From: Hippophae tibetana
Taxonomy: Eukaryota; Streptophyta; Magnoliopsida; Rosales; Elaeagnaceae
Reading direction: 5' to 3'
Length of the DNA stretch: 64,000 nucleotides
Assembly (NCBI GenBank): GCA_037013495.1
Contig: CM072803.1
Location: 21,969,501-22,033,500 of the forward strand
Shown here: piece after piece, positions 26,001 to 39,900 of the stretch
Position numbering within the stretch: position 1 is the stretch's first letter
Layout: every line of letters begins with the position of its first letter
The notes under the pieces: model-generated
Seen by the model: only the letters and a program-made list of their open reading frames with translations
Told to the model about the DNA's origin: nothing
Databases searched by the model: none
Made by a program: the position numbers and the translations under genes

Positions 26001-29000
26001 CTAAAACTTTGAATAAAACACCTCCTTATGTAGCATTAACATCTACGTATTGTGTACTTATATTTATCACACTAATGAGATGAATAAAAGATCTAAATAT
26101 TAACCTATTATTAACATCTCACTAGAATCACTAACACATTATCACCTTTCAAAACAACTAATATGTATACAAATTGTATTTTATGAATAAAATGATTATA
26201 TTCACTTCTCTTCTCTCTACTTCTCTTCTATTTCTATTATTTTTAATTTAACTATTAAAAAAATTATAACACATTATTTAATTACTTTATATTAAATATC
26301 ACTTAGATTGAATTACGAGTGTTTAAATTTATATAATATTAAATTTCGTTCAGTTACATCTTATTAGTATTATTATGTGTTATTTTTATTATTATAAATT
26401 TTATATGTATTTTTTTTTAATTTTTCAAATTTTATAAGTGTGTTTATCGTTCAGTTACATCTTATTAGTAAGTTGACGCAGTTGCACCATCCAAACTTAA
26501 TTTTCCTCTAAAGGTAGACACAAAAATACAAACTTCAACAAGTCAACAGGGATTTTTTTTCCGACCAAAAACAACAAATAAACACACTTAAAGTTTATTC
26601 CGAATTGTAAGAAAAAAAAAAACATTGATTCTTAATTGTTCTGCGTTCAGACAATGTATAAAGCTTAAATGCCGGTGATGATAAGGGAATAACCAAATAT
26701 TATATTTGTATTTTTATAAAATTAATTTTTTAATAAGATTATAAAAATATCAGCTTGTCCAGTCAAAAATTGACAAGTAATTATTGCCCATAATTGAATA
26801 GTTTCATGAGATGCCTTAAGTTATCTTTATATGTAAATTTGAATCTTATACTATAAAATAATTAACGAGTATATATTTAAATGTAGATTATATAGAAAAA
26901 AAATACACATTTAAGATTAAAACATGTGTACTAAGGTAACCGTAAAAAAATGCTTTGTCGAGGTACACAAAATGTTTCATCTAAGTTTAAAAAGCATTTT
27001 TAAAAAAATTGGTAAATTTGTAATAAAAATTTAAAATTAAACAAAAATATTTAAAAGAAGAATAATTTTAAATTTTAAATCTTATATATAGTGAATATAT
27101 GGATATATTAATCAACGATTCATTACTTTTTTTAGGGTAAACATATTATTTGTATAGTTTAAACACAATTATAACATATTTTTAATAATATCCTCAATTG
27201 AAGTATAAATGGTGACTTGAATTATTTATTATAAAGATATGTTTACTAATTTGTAATAAAAATTAATTATAAGAATAAATATGATTTAAAATATATAAAA
27301 AAAATAAGTGTAAATTTTTTTATATTTTTATTAATAACTATATAAATAGATAATAAAAATAATATGTATATATAAAACAAAAAAAATTAAATAAGGAATA
27401 TTTATGGAATTAAAATTTGGAAAAATTAATAAAAATAAATAGGAAATGGGAAAACAATCAACACAAGGGTACATATTTTCTTTACACCATGTGTTTAGAA
27501 GATAAGCATGTGAATAATAATAATTCACTTTCTAATCATTTCATTTCTTAGTAAATACATCATAGATTATAACTTTTGGTGACGTTTTGCATAACTGATT
27601 GTTTACGCCACTTCAATTCAAACGGTACGTTAGAATATTTTTTATTTATAAAAAATTATAGATATATCGTTAAAATTTATATATAAAAAATAATAAAATT
27701 ATCATTTATTTAAATAAAATTTATTAATATATGTTAAAAAATTATAAGTACTCAATAGTGAATTTATAAAATTTTACAAGACTTAAAGACTTTTATAAAA
27801 TTCTATAAGAATTAAAATAATTATTTAATATGTGAATGGTTGAAATTATGACACACAATTTATAAAATTATTAGAAAGGTAAAAAGATTTCATAATAAAT
27901 GCAGATTATAATAAAAGTAACAAAATCAATAAAACGTCAATGTCCGTACTAGATGCTTATGACTTTTGTTGGGAAAATGAGGAGCATATGTTCCATAAAT
28001 TCAACGATCTTACTAATATATTCTTTTTAATTTTTAATTTTATTTTAGAATATTATAGCTAAATCGTCTTCTTAGGCAAGGATTATATTTGAGTTATATG
28101 ATCAAATTACTTTCTCTTAATTGAAAATTAGGTTTGTTACCTTTATTTATTATCTTATATATATATATATATTATTTAAGTCTTATAAAATAAATAAATT
28201 TATTTTATTTTATTTTATTTATAATTAATGTCATTTAATTTTTTTAATTTTATAAAAATATTACTTAATAAAATAAATTATTATACAAACAAACTTATAT
28301 CTTAACGACATATAAACTTGTAAAATGTTTAAAATTTGAGTACTAATTATAGATGTATAAATAATATAATTATTAAAAATATAAATTATTATTTAATATA
28401 TTAAAAAATATATATTATTATCTTATAATAAGAAGATTTGATAGGGTTAAACTTGCAACGAAGATGTTTATAATAAATGGAGTAATTCGTGTTGTTTTTT
28501 ATTTGATGTCGATAAAATGAAAAATAACAATTTTTTTTATTAAAATTAATTAAAATATTAAATATTAAAAGTGAAGTGTTAGGAGATTAATAATTTTAAT
28601 CAATAAATTTAAAAAAATTATTTAAATCAATTAATAATTTAAATTAATGATGTATATGATGTTTACAATTTTTTAAATTTAATATTAGTTAGTAACCTTT
28701 AAAATCAAGTAATACAAATAAACTTATTTCTATTAAATGTGAGTAATTCAAAGTTATATATAATTGGTTAGATTTATTTACTAAAATCATTAGTCTCTAC
28801 ATTTCAATAGTTAATAATATTATTTATTTTTATTTGATATTTTTTAAAAAATTAAAAAAGTATATGATATAAACAAGGATTAAATGATAGTAATTGTCTA
28901 ATCTAAAAAATCTACAATTTCACTCTCTTTTATAAAATATGAAAATAATAATCTAATTTTTTTTTAATTCAATTTGATAAATTTGATACTTTCTATTTTA

Positions 29001-30460
29001 AATTTAATATCATATTTTCTAATTTCATTTAAATATCTTTAAAAGTAAGAATTAAATTGAAAAGTTGATTACTATAAAGTTAATTTTAAGTAACTAAATA
29101 AATATTATCATATAATATAAAATATGAAATAATAAATGCTACATTCATATGAATTTGTATAGTAAATATTAATTAAATTTTATTACATATTAATATTATC
29201 TAAAAATTTAAATTATTTTTTAATTTTTAAAATAATTACAATACATGATATAAAGATTATGAGTATAATTTTGTACAAAATTATATAATATTAACAATTT
29301 TAAATATCAAATTTGTTTAGAAAAAACAATAATATCAAATTCTTTATAGTAAAGAAATTAATTTTTTTCCAAATTCATGTAATAATATTTTTAATTAAAA
29401 TTAATCAATCTATTAAACTTCTATTATACACAATGTAAGACTTAGTCTATTCTGAAATCAACATATAATAATTGCTTATACTAGCAATGAACATGGATCC
29501 AATAAGTTAACAGAGCTCACCTACCCTACTCTCACCTACATTTCACCTTCTCTCATATTGATTCCATCAAAATAATAGCATATTTAGTTTCGCGCCTTAA
29601 TTATAACAGGAGGGTGACAATTTATAATTGAGATAAAGATCCGAACGGTTTGATTATTATATAAAATTGATTAATTTAATCATATAATTTATGAATTAAT
29701 TAATTTATTAAAATAAAATATTTTAATGTAAAAATGTATTTTAATTTTAAAATTTAAAGTGAATAATTTTAAATAATTATGTTACTAAATATATTTATTT
29801 TTATAATATTTGATCCAAGAATACCCGAATTAAATTGATAAGTTTTATTTGAAAATTAGATTATTGTTAGCATAAATTTTACATTTTTTATATAATATTT
29901 TATTTAAATTTATATATTTAAATATTATTTGATAAAAAAATAAATGATAATTTGGAATTTAAAATAAATCACAATACATGAATATGTTTATTGTGTACGT
30001 TAAAAAGCGTAAATTTAAACTAATTATTACTCATTCTGTATGTTCACGTGGATATTTAAGTGTGTAATATTTATTTTTAAATTTCATACATAATTAAAAT
30101 AACACAATTTCTATCGATGCACTCTCAGGAATTAATTAAATACTTACCTCATGTCTTTCTACCAAGCTAGCTGGATTAGGTGAGATATAAAAAGAATTAT
30201 TTTATTTTATTTAATATACTTATAATATAATATTATCTTATTTTATTTTATTTAAATTATAATTTTAAAAAAATTAAATTTAAATATATACTATTTTTTT
30301 AAACTTATATCATAAATAATTGTATATTATATTTTTAATTATTATTTATTTTATTTAAATCATTAAAATATTTAAATACATCAAATATTATAAATTATTA
30401 ACATCTTATCCTAAAAAAATTAAAATTAAAATTTAATAGATTGGATAGTGCTTCACTCAC
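26001..30460. other. AT-rich intergenic region upstream of the beta-galactosidase gene
   Basis: No coding or RNA gene signal was found. It consists of long A/T runs, with a short TA run near 28155-28172. It ends at the candidate promoter of the beta-galactosidase gene. Confidence 0.55.
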
Positions 30461-30467
30461 TACTCTG

Positions 30468-30486
30468 TATAAAGAACATACGTGTC
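30468..30486 (+). promoter_or_regulatory. Candidate core promoter of the beta-galactosidase gene
   Basis: TATAAAG (30468-30474) lies about 480 bp before the ATG, next to ACGTGTC (30480-30486), an ABRE-like word. A purine-rich leader with GAGAGAGAAACAGAGAAG follows near 30580. The long leader could hide a 5' UTR intron. This is a position-based inference only. Confidence 0.3.
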
Positions 30487-30950
30487 ACGAAAAAGGCCAA
30501 CCGACCATAGTCACTAAATTCATTGCAGAAAATATCAACAGAAGAGACACCATTGCAATAACACTAAGAATTAATAAATAGAGAGAGAAACAGAGAAGAT
30601 AGGAGAGGTGGCGTACTTTATCCTGCGTACGTTAGCATAAGCTCATTCCATTACACTTCTTTATGATTCCCAATCCTCCAAGATTTGTTTTAACAAAGCG
30701 GTCAAGCAATACTTTCACAATTTCTGTACAAACAAAAACACATAATCAAAGTATCAGACATTATAAAAGCTAAAGTTGAATACTTTTAATCATGTGCTTG
30801 AAGAAAACTAACTTTTATGAACAAAAATGCTATCAAAATCATAACTTTGATTAGTTTTCTTAAGAAAGTGGATTCATATATTCCAAAAGGGTACTAAGAT
30901 TTTCTTGATAATTTTGTTTAAGTTTTGTTTCGAAGAAGATAGACGAAGCT

Positions 30951-33900
30951 ATGAGAGGAAATGGGTATCAGATAGTTGTTATTATGCTGCTCGGAGTATT
31001 GACAACGGCGTCGTATTGTGCCAATGTGACGTATGATCACAGAGCATTGGTTATCGATGGCAAGCGAAGGGTGTTGATTTCTGGCTCCATTCACTATCCT
31101 CGTAGTACTCCAGAGGTATGTCACTCTGTTTTATTAAGCTCTCTGTTTTTCTCTTGGCAAAAATAAATAAATAAGGTCCTCTTTGTTTAAAGAATGTGTA
31201 CATAATTTGAGTGTTACTTTGTTGTTTTCAGATGTGGCCGGACCTTATTAAGAAATCTAAGGACGGAGGTTTGGATGTGATTGAGACCTACGTTTTCTGG
31301 AACTTGCACGAACCAGAACGAGGCCAGGTTTGTTACCCATTTGGCTCTTTTACTTGTCCTTATTGTAATTTTCTTGCATTTTCTGATTAACATGTTTTCG
31401 ATGTTCTGTTTGGTTGCCGAGAAAATGTAGGAAAAGGGGAAAATTACTCAAGTAGAGTATAATTTAATTGAATAACTTTTCTACATGATTTACTTTTCCT
31501 TTCTAGTTTTTTGCTATCTATTTGGAGTTAATCTTTCGTAATATAACATGAGATTTACACGGAGTGATACGAGTTCATATTTACGGATAATTTTAAATTT
31601 ATGTTTTTTTATTATTAAAAAACATTAGTATATTAATTTATTTTAAACGTTTTAAAATAGTTTAAATTAAAAGATATCATTTAAATCAATTTAATATTAA
31701 GTATTATTTTGATTTTTATGAATTTTGAGATATGCTTTGTAATTTATATTTTTGTTGTAAACAAGTTTAAGTTTTGCTTTTTAGAATTTAGCATTTTTTT
31801 TCTCCTAAAAAAATCACTGCTTAAATCTGAGTTAAATTAACACAAGTTTTATAATAATATTAAAAATAGGATACTAAAAGAAAATAAAACAGATATTAAA
31901 ATAAAAATATTAAAACAAAAAAATAAAAATATCATAAATTTATCAATTCTATTATCTTCACATGCATGAATTCTAAAATTATAATAAATTGAATAAAATT
32001 AAGTTAATCAATTAACTTTACAAAATACATGAATATTTATGATTTTTAGGATGTTTTAAAAGTTGAGGAGAAAACTTTATTTATAGCTTAAAATATAACA
32101 CATAATTTCCTTCCTAATAAATGTGTGATTTTTTGTATTTTATTATTAAGGAGTTACATTACAGCAAACGTTATAATATTATATAAAGTCAGTTGTATGA
32201 TATTTTAAGTGTAACGATGAAAATAACACAATTATATGAGTAGTAGAATTTTTATGTATTATTGTAAAAACTACACACAAACTTATAATTTATTGTAAAA
32301 ATTATATTGAAAAAAATATGGAACATTACAAATAGTGATTAAAAAGAGACTATAATCCGTTGTGAATATTAATAAGTAAAGTAGTGTTGTTTATTGAATT
32401 TTGAGCTGACCCAATTGATGAATTTACAGTATGAATTTGAAGGAAGAAAGGACTTGGTTAAATTCGTGAAGCTAGTTGCAGAAGCTGGTCTCTATGTGCA
32501 TCTACGCATCGGTCCTTATGTTTGTGCCGAATGGAATTATGGGTAAAACTCACCACTTTCTTTCCCATTGAGCTCTTCATAACAATAATAGCTTTTAATT
32601 CCTTTAAATTATCAGGAAGATTTTTTTTTTCAACTTGCATTTTACTAATATTTATTCCGATTTTTGTGGGCGTTGGACAATTTCGAGCACAGGGGATTTC
32701 CTCTTTGGTTGCATTTCATACCTGGGATTGAGTTACGAACTGATAATGAGCCGTACAAGGTTTTCTGAATGTTGTAACTTAGTTTTGCCTTTCCCTTTCC
32801 CTTTTTGAGTATAATTTCAATTTCATTCATCTATATGAAATTCATGTTTCAGGTAGAAATGAAACGATTCACTGCTAAGATTATTGATATGATGAAACAA
32901 GAGAAGCTTTATGCATCTCAGGGCGGACCCATCATCTTATCTCAGGTTAATTTTATTTGTCTGCTGAATCTTAAGAGTGTTTTCGTTTAAAGTGTATTCA
33001 AAACACATTTTGTTAATATCCGAAAAGGAGAAGCAAACAAACCCTTAGGGCATGATCGGTAATAGGCTAATAAATACTCGTGTTCCTTTGTTTGCTTGAA
33101 CACATTAAATATAATACTGTTACATTAGACCAGTCTAGTGATGTTATTTTATATGATTTCTCGTATTCTTTTTAATATGATTGTAATATACTTTTACCTT
33201 TAAAAAAAACTCTTAATTATTAATAATGATATCTCTATGGTTAGATGGGGAGGGTATTTTGAGAAAACTAAATAGAATTTAATTAATTATTATTTTTATT
33301 CTATGATAACTAGACTAAGGAATATAAATTGTTATTTCTAAAACTAGTGTTCTATTCTCAAAACTGTTATTTAACAAATTGATTATTTTAATTCTGCTAA
33401 CCAAACACACACTTAGTATTTGGTTGTAGCATTGATTTTTCAATGTGATTTAAACATTTAAGATAGAGCCAACGTGATTCATTGGTTATTCTTCATTGTA
33501 ACAGATCGAGAACGAGTATGGAAATATTGAACAACCATATGGTGCTTCTGGAAAATCATATATAAAATGGGCAGCTAGCATGGCTGTATCTATGGATACA
33601 GGTGTGCCCTGGGTCATGTGTCAACAAGCAGATGCTCCTGATTCAATGGTGACCTTTTTTCCCCCCCTCCATTTTGAATGGTGCTATTAACTTGTGTTCT
33701 TCAATCTTCTTAATTTCATTTGCAACTACCTACAGATCAACACTTGCAATGGATTTTACTGCGATCAATTCACCCCAAATTCAAAAAATAAACCTAAAAT
33801 GTGGACCGAGAACTGGAGTGGATGGTACGCTGCCTGAACTATTCAATTATCCATCATAGATTGCCCAAAGTTAGGGCTGACTTATGGTCCATTATCATAT

Positions 33901-36900
33901 AAGAGCACTTTTCCATTTTCATTTTATTTTACACATGCTCCTTACATGTGTGATGGTCTGTAATTACAAAAATACGCTTAAAATTTAAATAAGGACAGTG
34001 AAATAGAGCAAAACATTAACAAAAATTATTTTTTGAAACAAAATTGAATACTTCGAGTAATAAATGGATACAAAAAATACTAAAGCAATACTTTTAGTAT
34101 TAAATCGAGCATTATCCCTTGATTATATATTTTGTTGGCTCATCTCTAACAACTTAAGTTTTTAGGACGATTGATGACCAGCGCATTCTAACAAACTTTT
34201 TCGAGTGAAAATTTCATAGTGTTGAGTGCATTCATTACTTGATGGCTCTTCATTATATCCTTCTATTTTGATATTGCTTCATGAAATGGCAGGTTCCTTT
34301 CCTTTGGTGGGTCTGTTCCTCACAGACCAGTGGAAGACCTTGCATTTTCGGTTGCTCGCTTTTTCCAGAGAGGTGGAACTTTTCAAAACTATTATATGGT
34401 ACTGAAATTTTTAGCCCATTGGTATCATTTTCAGTACTTTAGTATACTATTAAGTTTGAAAACCAAAAAACCGAGAAATTTGAGCATGATGTAATTTTTT
34501 TCATCATTGCGAAACAGTACCATGGTGGAACTAACTTTGGCCGAACTACTGGTGGACCCTTTATTGCTACAAGTTATGACTACGATGCTCCTATAGATGA
34601 GTATGGTATGTAGTTTCTTCTACATATAACTACTCTATAACTAGAGGTCTCAAACGAACTTGTCAGTCCAGCTTGGTTAATTTAAAATTGATTAATTAAA
34701 CTTATGAATTGAAAAAGCCTAACTTACTTCACTTACTTAAATACATGGGCAATTTACCAACTCATTTAATATATTTTTAAATGAATATAATTTTTTTGGC
34801 TTAATATGTTTTTTTTGCCAAGTGGTTGAACATCATATCATACTTTTTTTGAACCTTTTTTTACTCAAACAACAAACTTTTTTCCTAAACAAACAAATTT
34901 TTTCAATGATTAATAAACTTGTAGTATTAATTTCTTTGTTTAACTAATTAAAATATAATAATCACATTACTATCTTACTTTTAAAAAATTAATATTATAA
35001 AACTATCAAAACGAGTTCCTATAAACAATAAGTAAATTTATTTAATATTATAAACTTGCAAAAAATATTAAATAAGTTATTCTATTTTAAAAAAAATTAA
35101 TAAAAAATTAAATATGATTGTCAAAAAAACAATTAAATGAGTTGTTCATGAGCAGCTCAGCTCATTTATTAAATGTTTAAATAAAAATGAGTTCAACTTA
35201 TTTAAAAATTAGATGAGTTGAGTTGAGTTATAACTCACTTAACATGAAATGAGTTCAAGCGAAGGTTAACTTGTTTGATACTTCTATCTATAACCACGAG
35301 GAAACAGTTCTTTTTTGTTTTGAAACAACTAATATTTTGGTTGAATTGCTGTTTATTTTCTTAGTTATGAACTTATGCGATTTTTTTGTTAATGACACAG
35401 GACTTCTTAGACAACCCAAATGGGGTCACCTAAAAGACATGCATAAAGCCATAAAACTAACTGAGAATGCGTTAGTCGCCACTGATCCAACAATTTCATC
35501 TCTTGGTTCAAACTTGGAGGTCAAACCCTTGCTCATTGTTTTATTTGTACCTTTCTTATTTAAAAGTTTAAAGATATATGTGTGAAGTTTTAAAATTTTG
35601 ATGATTAAATCATACTATTTAAAGGTTTAGAGGCATATGTGTGAAGTTTTAAAAATTTAAAACGTCAGTGTGAATTTCTCAAAGTTTTAGACTAATGAAG
35701 TAGTAGCCTTATGCAAATGTTTTGAAGCTTCATTTCTATCATATACTTGGACTTTTGGGTTGAAATGGTGTTGTAACTTTAGGTAAGCGATACATTAATG
35801 TTCCTTAACTTTTAAGGTAGGTTAATTGAGTCTTATAATTAAAAAAAATAGGCAATCAAGTTCAAATTTTAAAAAATTGAGAGTTTTTTAGGGATAAAAT
35901 AGGAAATTAAAAAAACTCTCCATCTTCCTTCTCTCTCATTTTTTAATTTTTAATTATCTAATTTTGTTATTTGAATTCAATAAATAAAACCTATTATTTT
36001 ACTTATTTCATGGAATACAGGATTGTTTTTTTTTTTTAATTATATGTTATTTTTCCTCTTTTATTCGTATAAATCCTTAACCGTAATTTGTTTATTATTT
36101 TTCCCCTCTCGCTATTTCTCCCATCTGTTTTAAATCAATTTAGTATCAGAACCAACAAGGTTTTATTTTTTTGAAAGAAAACTTCATATCCAATTTTTTC
36201 AAAACAAAAAAAACACCTTTATTTTATGTTGCAGCTTACTATAGGAACTTTAACAATAACATATAGTCATATGCTTTTTTTTCTCTAAAAATCTTCAGGC
36301 AGCTATATATAAGGCTGGATCAGTATGTGCTGCTTTTCTTGCTAACATTGGTACTTCTGATGCCACTGTGAGCTTTAACGGAAATTCATACCACGTGCCC
36401 GCATGGTCTGTGAGCATCTTACCTGATTGCAAGAATGTAGCTTTTAACACTGCAAAGGTTTGTGATAGAAATTTCGCAATTTTGTGATATTTTTTGTTCT
36501 ATTGTTAATAGATGATTTTGCAGTAGTCCAAGCCTTAAATAGAATATAGAAATTGTACATAATTAAATTGGTTTAAAATACCCTCAGTTGTACATAGCAT
36601 GTACATATGTTATGTGTAGACAATATACATAATGTACTATTTATTTATGTACAGAGTGTACCTAAACTAAATAAGTACAAAGTATAGATAAACTAAATAT
36701 GTATACATATACACACTATATATAAGCTAATATGCTATTTAGGAAAATTCAATTATATACAATATATCATTGCTATTTTGAGGCTTCAAATCATTAGGAT
36801 CTTAGATGGTGTTGATCCATTTTTCTTTGCTGCTATATCATAGGCCAAATTGGTAACATTCTCATTGCAGATTAACTCCATGGCTGTTCTGCCAAGCTTC

Positions 36901-39900
36901 ACATATCAATCTTTGATTGGTGATGCTGATTCTTCTTCATCCTTGGGCTCATCATGGAGCTGGATAAATGAACCAGTAGGTATCTCAAAAAATGATGCAT
37001 TTAGCAAACCAGGATTGTTGGAACAAATTCGTACTACCGCAGATAAAAGTGACTATTTATGGTACTCTTTAAGGTATGAAAGTGTTATAATCTAGAACAC
37101 TTCTCATCTAGTTACACGGATTCTTTTAATATATTGAGAGTTGTAAATTTTTGAGTACATATCCGGGTGTTAGACACGTTCATTTATCTAATTTTTTTGT
37201 AAATTTACACCAAATTAGGGTGTCTTAGTACCAATAATTATACTCATGTTTATGTCATGTCATCTAGAGTGACACGGATATTTCATGAAAAATGAAGAAA
37301 CCAAATAACATAACTTCTCATTGAGAATGTATATATTACCCTCCGGATGGTAATTTCTTTGCTTTCCGAGGAGATAACGTAATTTGCTTGTTTGCCAGCA
37401 TTGATATCAAAGGTGATGAGCCGTTCCTTGATGGATCTCAAGCTGTTCTTCATGTGGAATCCCTTGGCCATGCCCTCCATGTCTTTGTTAATAAAAAACT
37501 TGCAGGTTAGTAAACAAACCATTTTTATTGTCAAGAATCTAGTCTATCTAGATCTCTGTTGTCTTCTAGATCTTACCTTATGTTTTTTGCTCGACATAAA
37601 TCCTTATTATTCAGACAGAATCAGTTTCAGAAGAAGCACTTTAAAGGAGGAAAAAAAAACATAATGTGCTCACCCAAGAAGCACAAAATATACTTTTTGA
37701 ACACTAAAATCATCTATAATAATTTTATTTATTTGGTCATGAAGCGCTTTTTTTGCTATTAAAAGCGCTTGCACATAATCACAGAAGCATAAATAAACCT
37801 AAGCCACTAAAACATAGTTTTGTTCCAGCCAATTGCGACAAAAGCTGTTAGAAACTCATTACTCACGAGTAAAAGGGCCTTTGCACTTGTAGGAAGTAAA
37901 ACAGGCAACCCTAAAGTTACGATGGATGTCCCTCTCACACTAGCATCACAGAAGAACACTATTGATCTTCTGAGCTTGACAGTTGGGCTCCAGGTTGGTG
38001 TCTTTTGAGATTATACTTGAAAACTGATCCAAATGGCACTTACTAGTAATATAAACTAAGTGTATGTATGCACATCAGAACTATGGATCTTTCTTTGACA
38101 AAACTGGTGCGGGGATTACTGGTCCAGTGAAGTTGCGAAATGCAAAAAATGGTGTTAGTCTTGATCTCTCTTCTCAACAATGGACGTATCAGGTGATTGA
38201 TTATTCTTCCTTGAAATGCTCCAACATGGATTATTGTTAACGACTATGTTATACCGTACACGGATTATTTTAGAACATCGAGAATCATAAATTTTTGGAT
38301 ATGTATTTGGGTGTCTGATATGTCCATTTTTCTCAATTTTCTATAAATTTATAACAAATTGGAGTGTCTAATTACCCAAATCCATGTTTCTATTTGTTGC
38401 TTGAACATGGGGTAAATCATGAAAAATGAAGAGTAGAAGTAAGACATAGATTCTCTTTATGCTCTGTCTCATATATTTAAGTTTGATGGCAGATTGGACT
38501 TAAAGGTGAAGCATTAGATCTATCTAGTGGAACTTCTTCACAGTGGGTTTCAAAACCTACTTTGCCCAAGAAGCAACCATTAACATGGTACAAGGTATGT
38601 TTTGATTTTTTTTTATTTTTTTGCTAATGGAAGTAAGTTGCCCATAAAGTATGAAAACATAGTGACCTCAAATGACATTTAATTCAAAAGAACATAAATA
38701 TGTTACAGTTATGGTTACGAGTTTTGGTTGACTATACCATGATAACGATTTTGTTTTCTAAGTTATGATTTTGATTTTCATATTTTTAAGAAACCACTTA
38801 TAAATTTTGAAGTGATTCGTAAATCTTTAAAAGGAAGACTTTTTAATTAAAATTTTTTATTTTTTATTTTTTTATCATTTGTTTTAGAGAGAAAATTAGT
38901 TTTATGACTTTATTAATGATAAATATTGGAATTTTTTTTTAAGTCAATCAATAATCAAGAAGCTTTATCGAACAACTTATAGGTGATTCTTTTTCCGTAA
39001 ATCATTGGTGGTTTTTATGCAAAATAAAGAGAAGTATCAAAATTAATTATTTTTAAATCATAAAACTTTCTCAACTTGGACGGTCATCTATCACAGTTCG
39101 TCCACTTTACCCTGAATACACGTAATTGGTGCACGTAGTAATTTTTCCCCCCTTTAAGGTGATTACTATTACTATGTTCGATTGGCAACTGCTGTGGCTT
39201 CTAATACATACATAGCCATTATTTTTCCAGTCAAATTGGATCTAAGCATTACTTGTTGATACAGACAACTTTTGCTTCCCCTACTGGAAATAATCCTGCT
39301 GCAATAGACTTCACAGGAATGGGGAAGGGTGAAGCATGGGTTAATGGACAAAGCATTGGGCGCTATTGGCCAACTTATGTCTCTTCGAACAACGGTTGCG
39401 ATGAGAATTGCAATTACATAGGATCATACAATGCAGACAAATGCCACAAGAACTGCGGGAAGCCATCTCAGACACTGTAAGTGCTGAAAGTCTAAAAAAC
39501 TTGTTTGAATATTTGGATGTAAAAATGAAAAGCTTTGTAGACATTCCATAATTTACTTGGGACATCTTACTAACTTAATAGAAAAATAAAATTGTATTAA
39601 AATTGGAAAATTTACTGATTTAACCTTCATAGATCTACCCTCAAACATCCAGCTTATAGAAGGTTCGTTAAGGCTTATTGAATCTTCTATAAAGGGTTTA
39701 GTAACTTACTGAGCGGCATATTTGTTCTTAGATGGTTTTTTACCTTTCTAGATTTTTTTTTACTCTTTCTTATATTTGACATATGTATCTTTCATTTTGA
39801 GTATTAGAAGTTGTTGAGTTAAAAATATTAAGACATGTCGAGTGGTGGAGGAGAGAGATGTTCTAAGTTGAGATTCGGAAAAATGGAGGAAGAGGGAGAT

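Noticed and set aside
30918-31124. A minus-strand frame over the start of the beta-galactosidase gene
   Set aside because: It is antisense to exon 1, which has a signal peptide and conserved [12 protein letters not shown] sequence on the plus strand.
33674-33859. A plus-strand methionine-led frame over beta-galactosidase exon 7
   Set aside because: It is out of frame with the conserved [13 protein letters not shown] reading of exon 7 and spans intron sequence.
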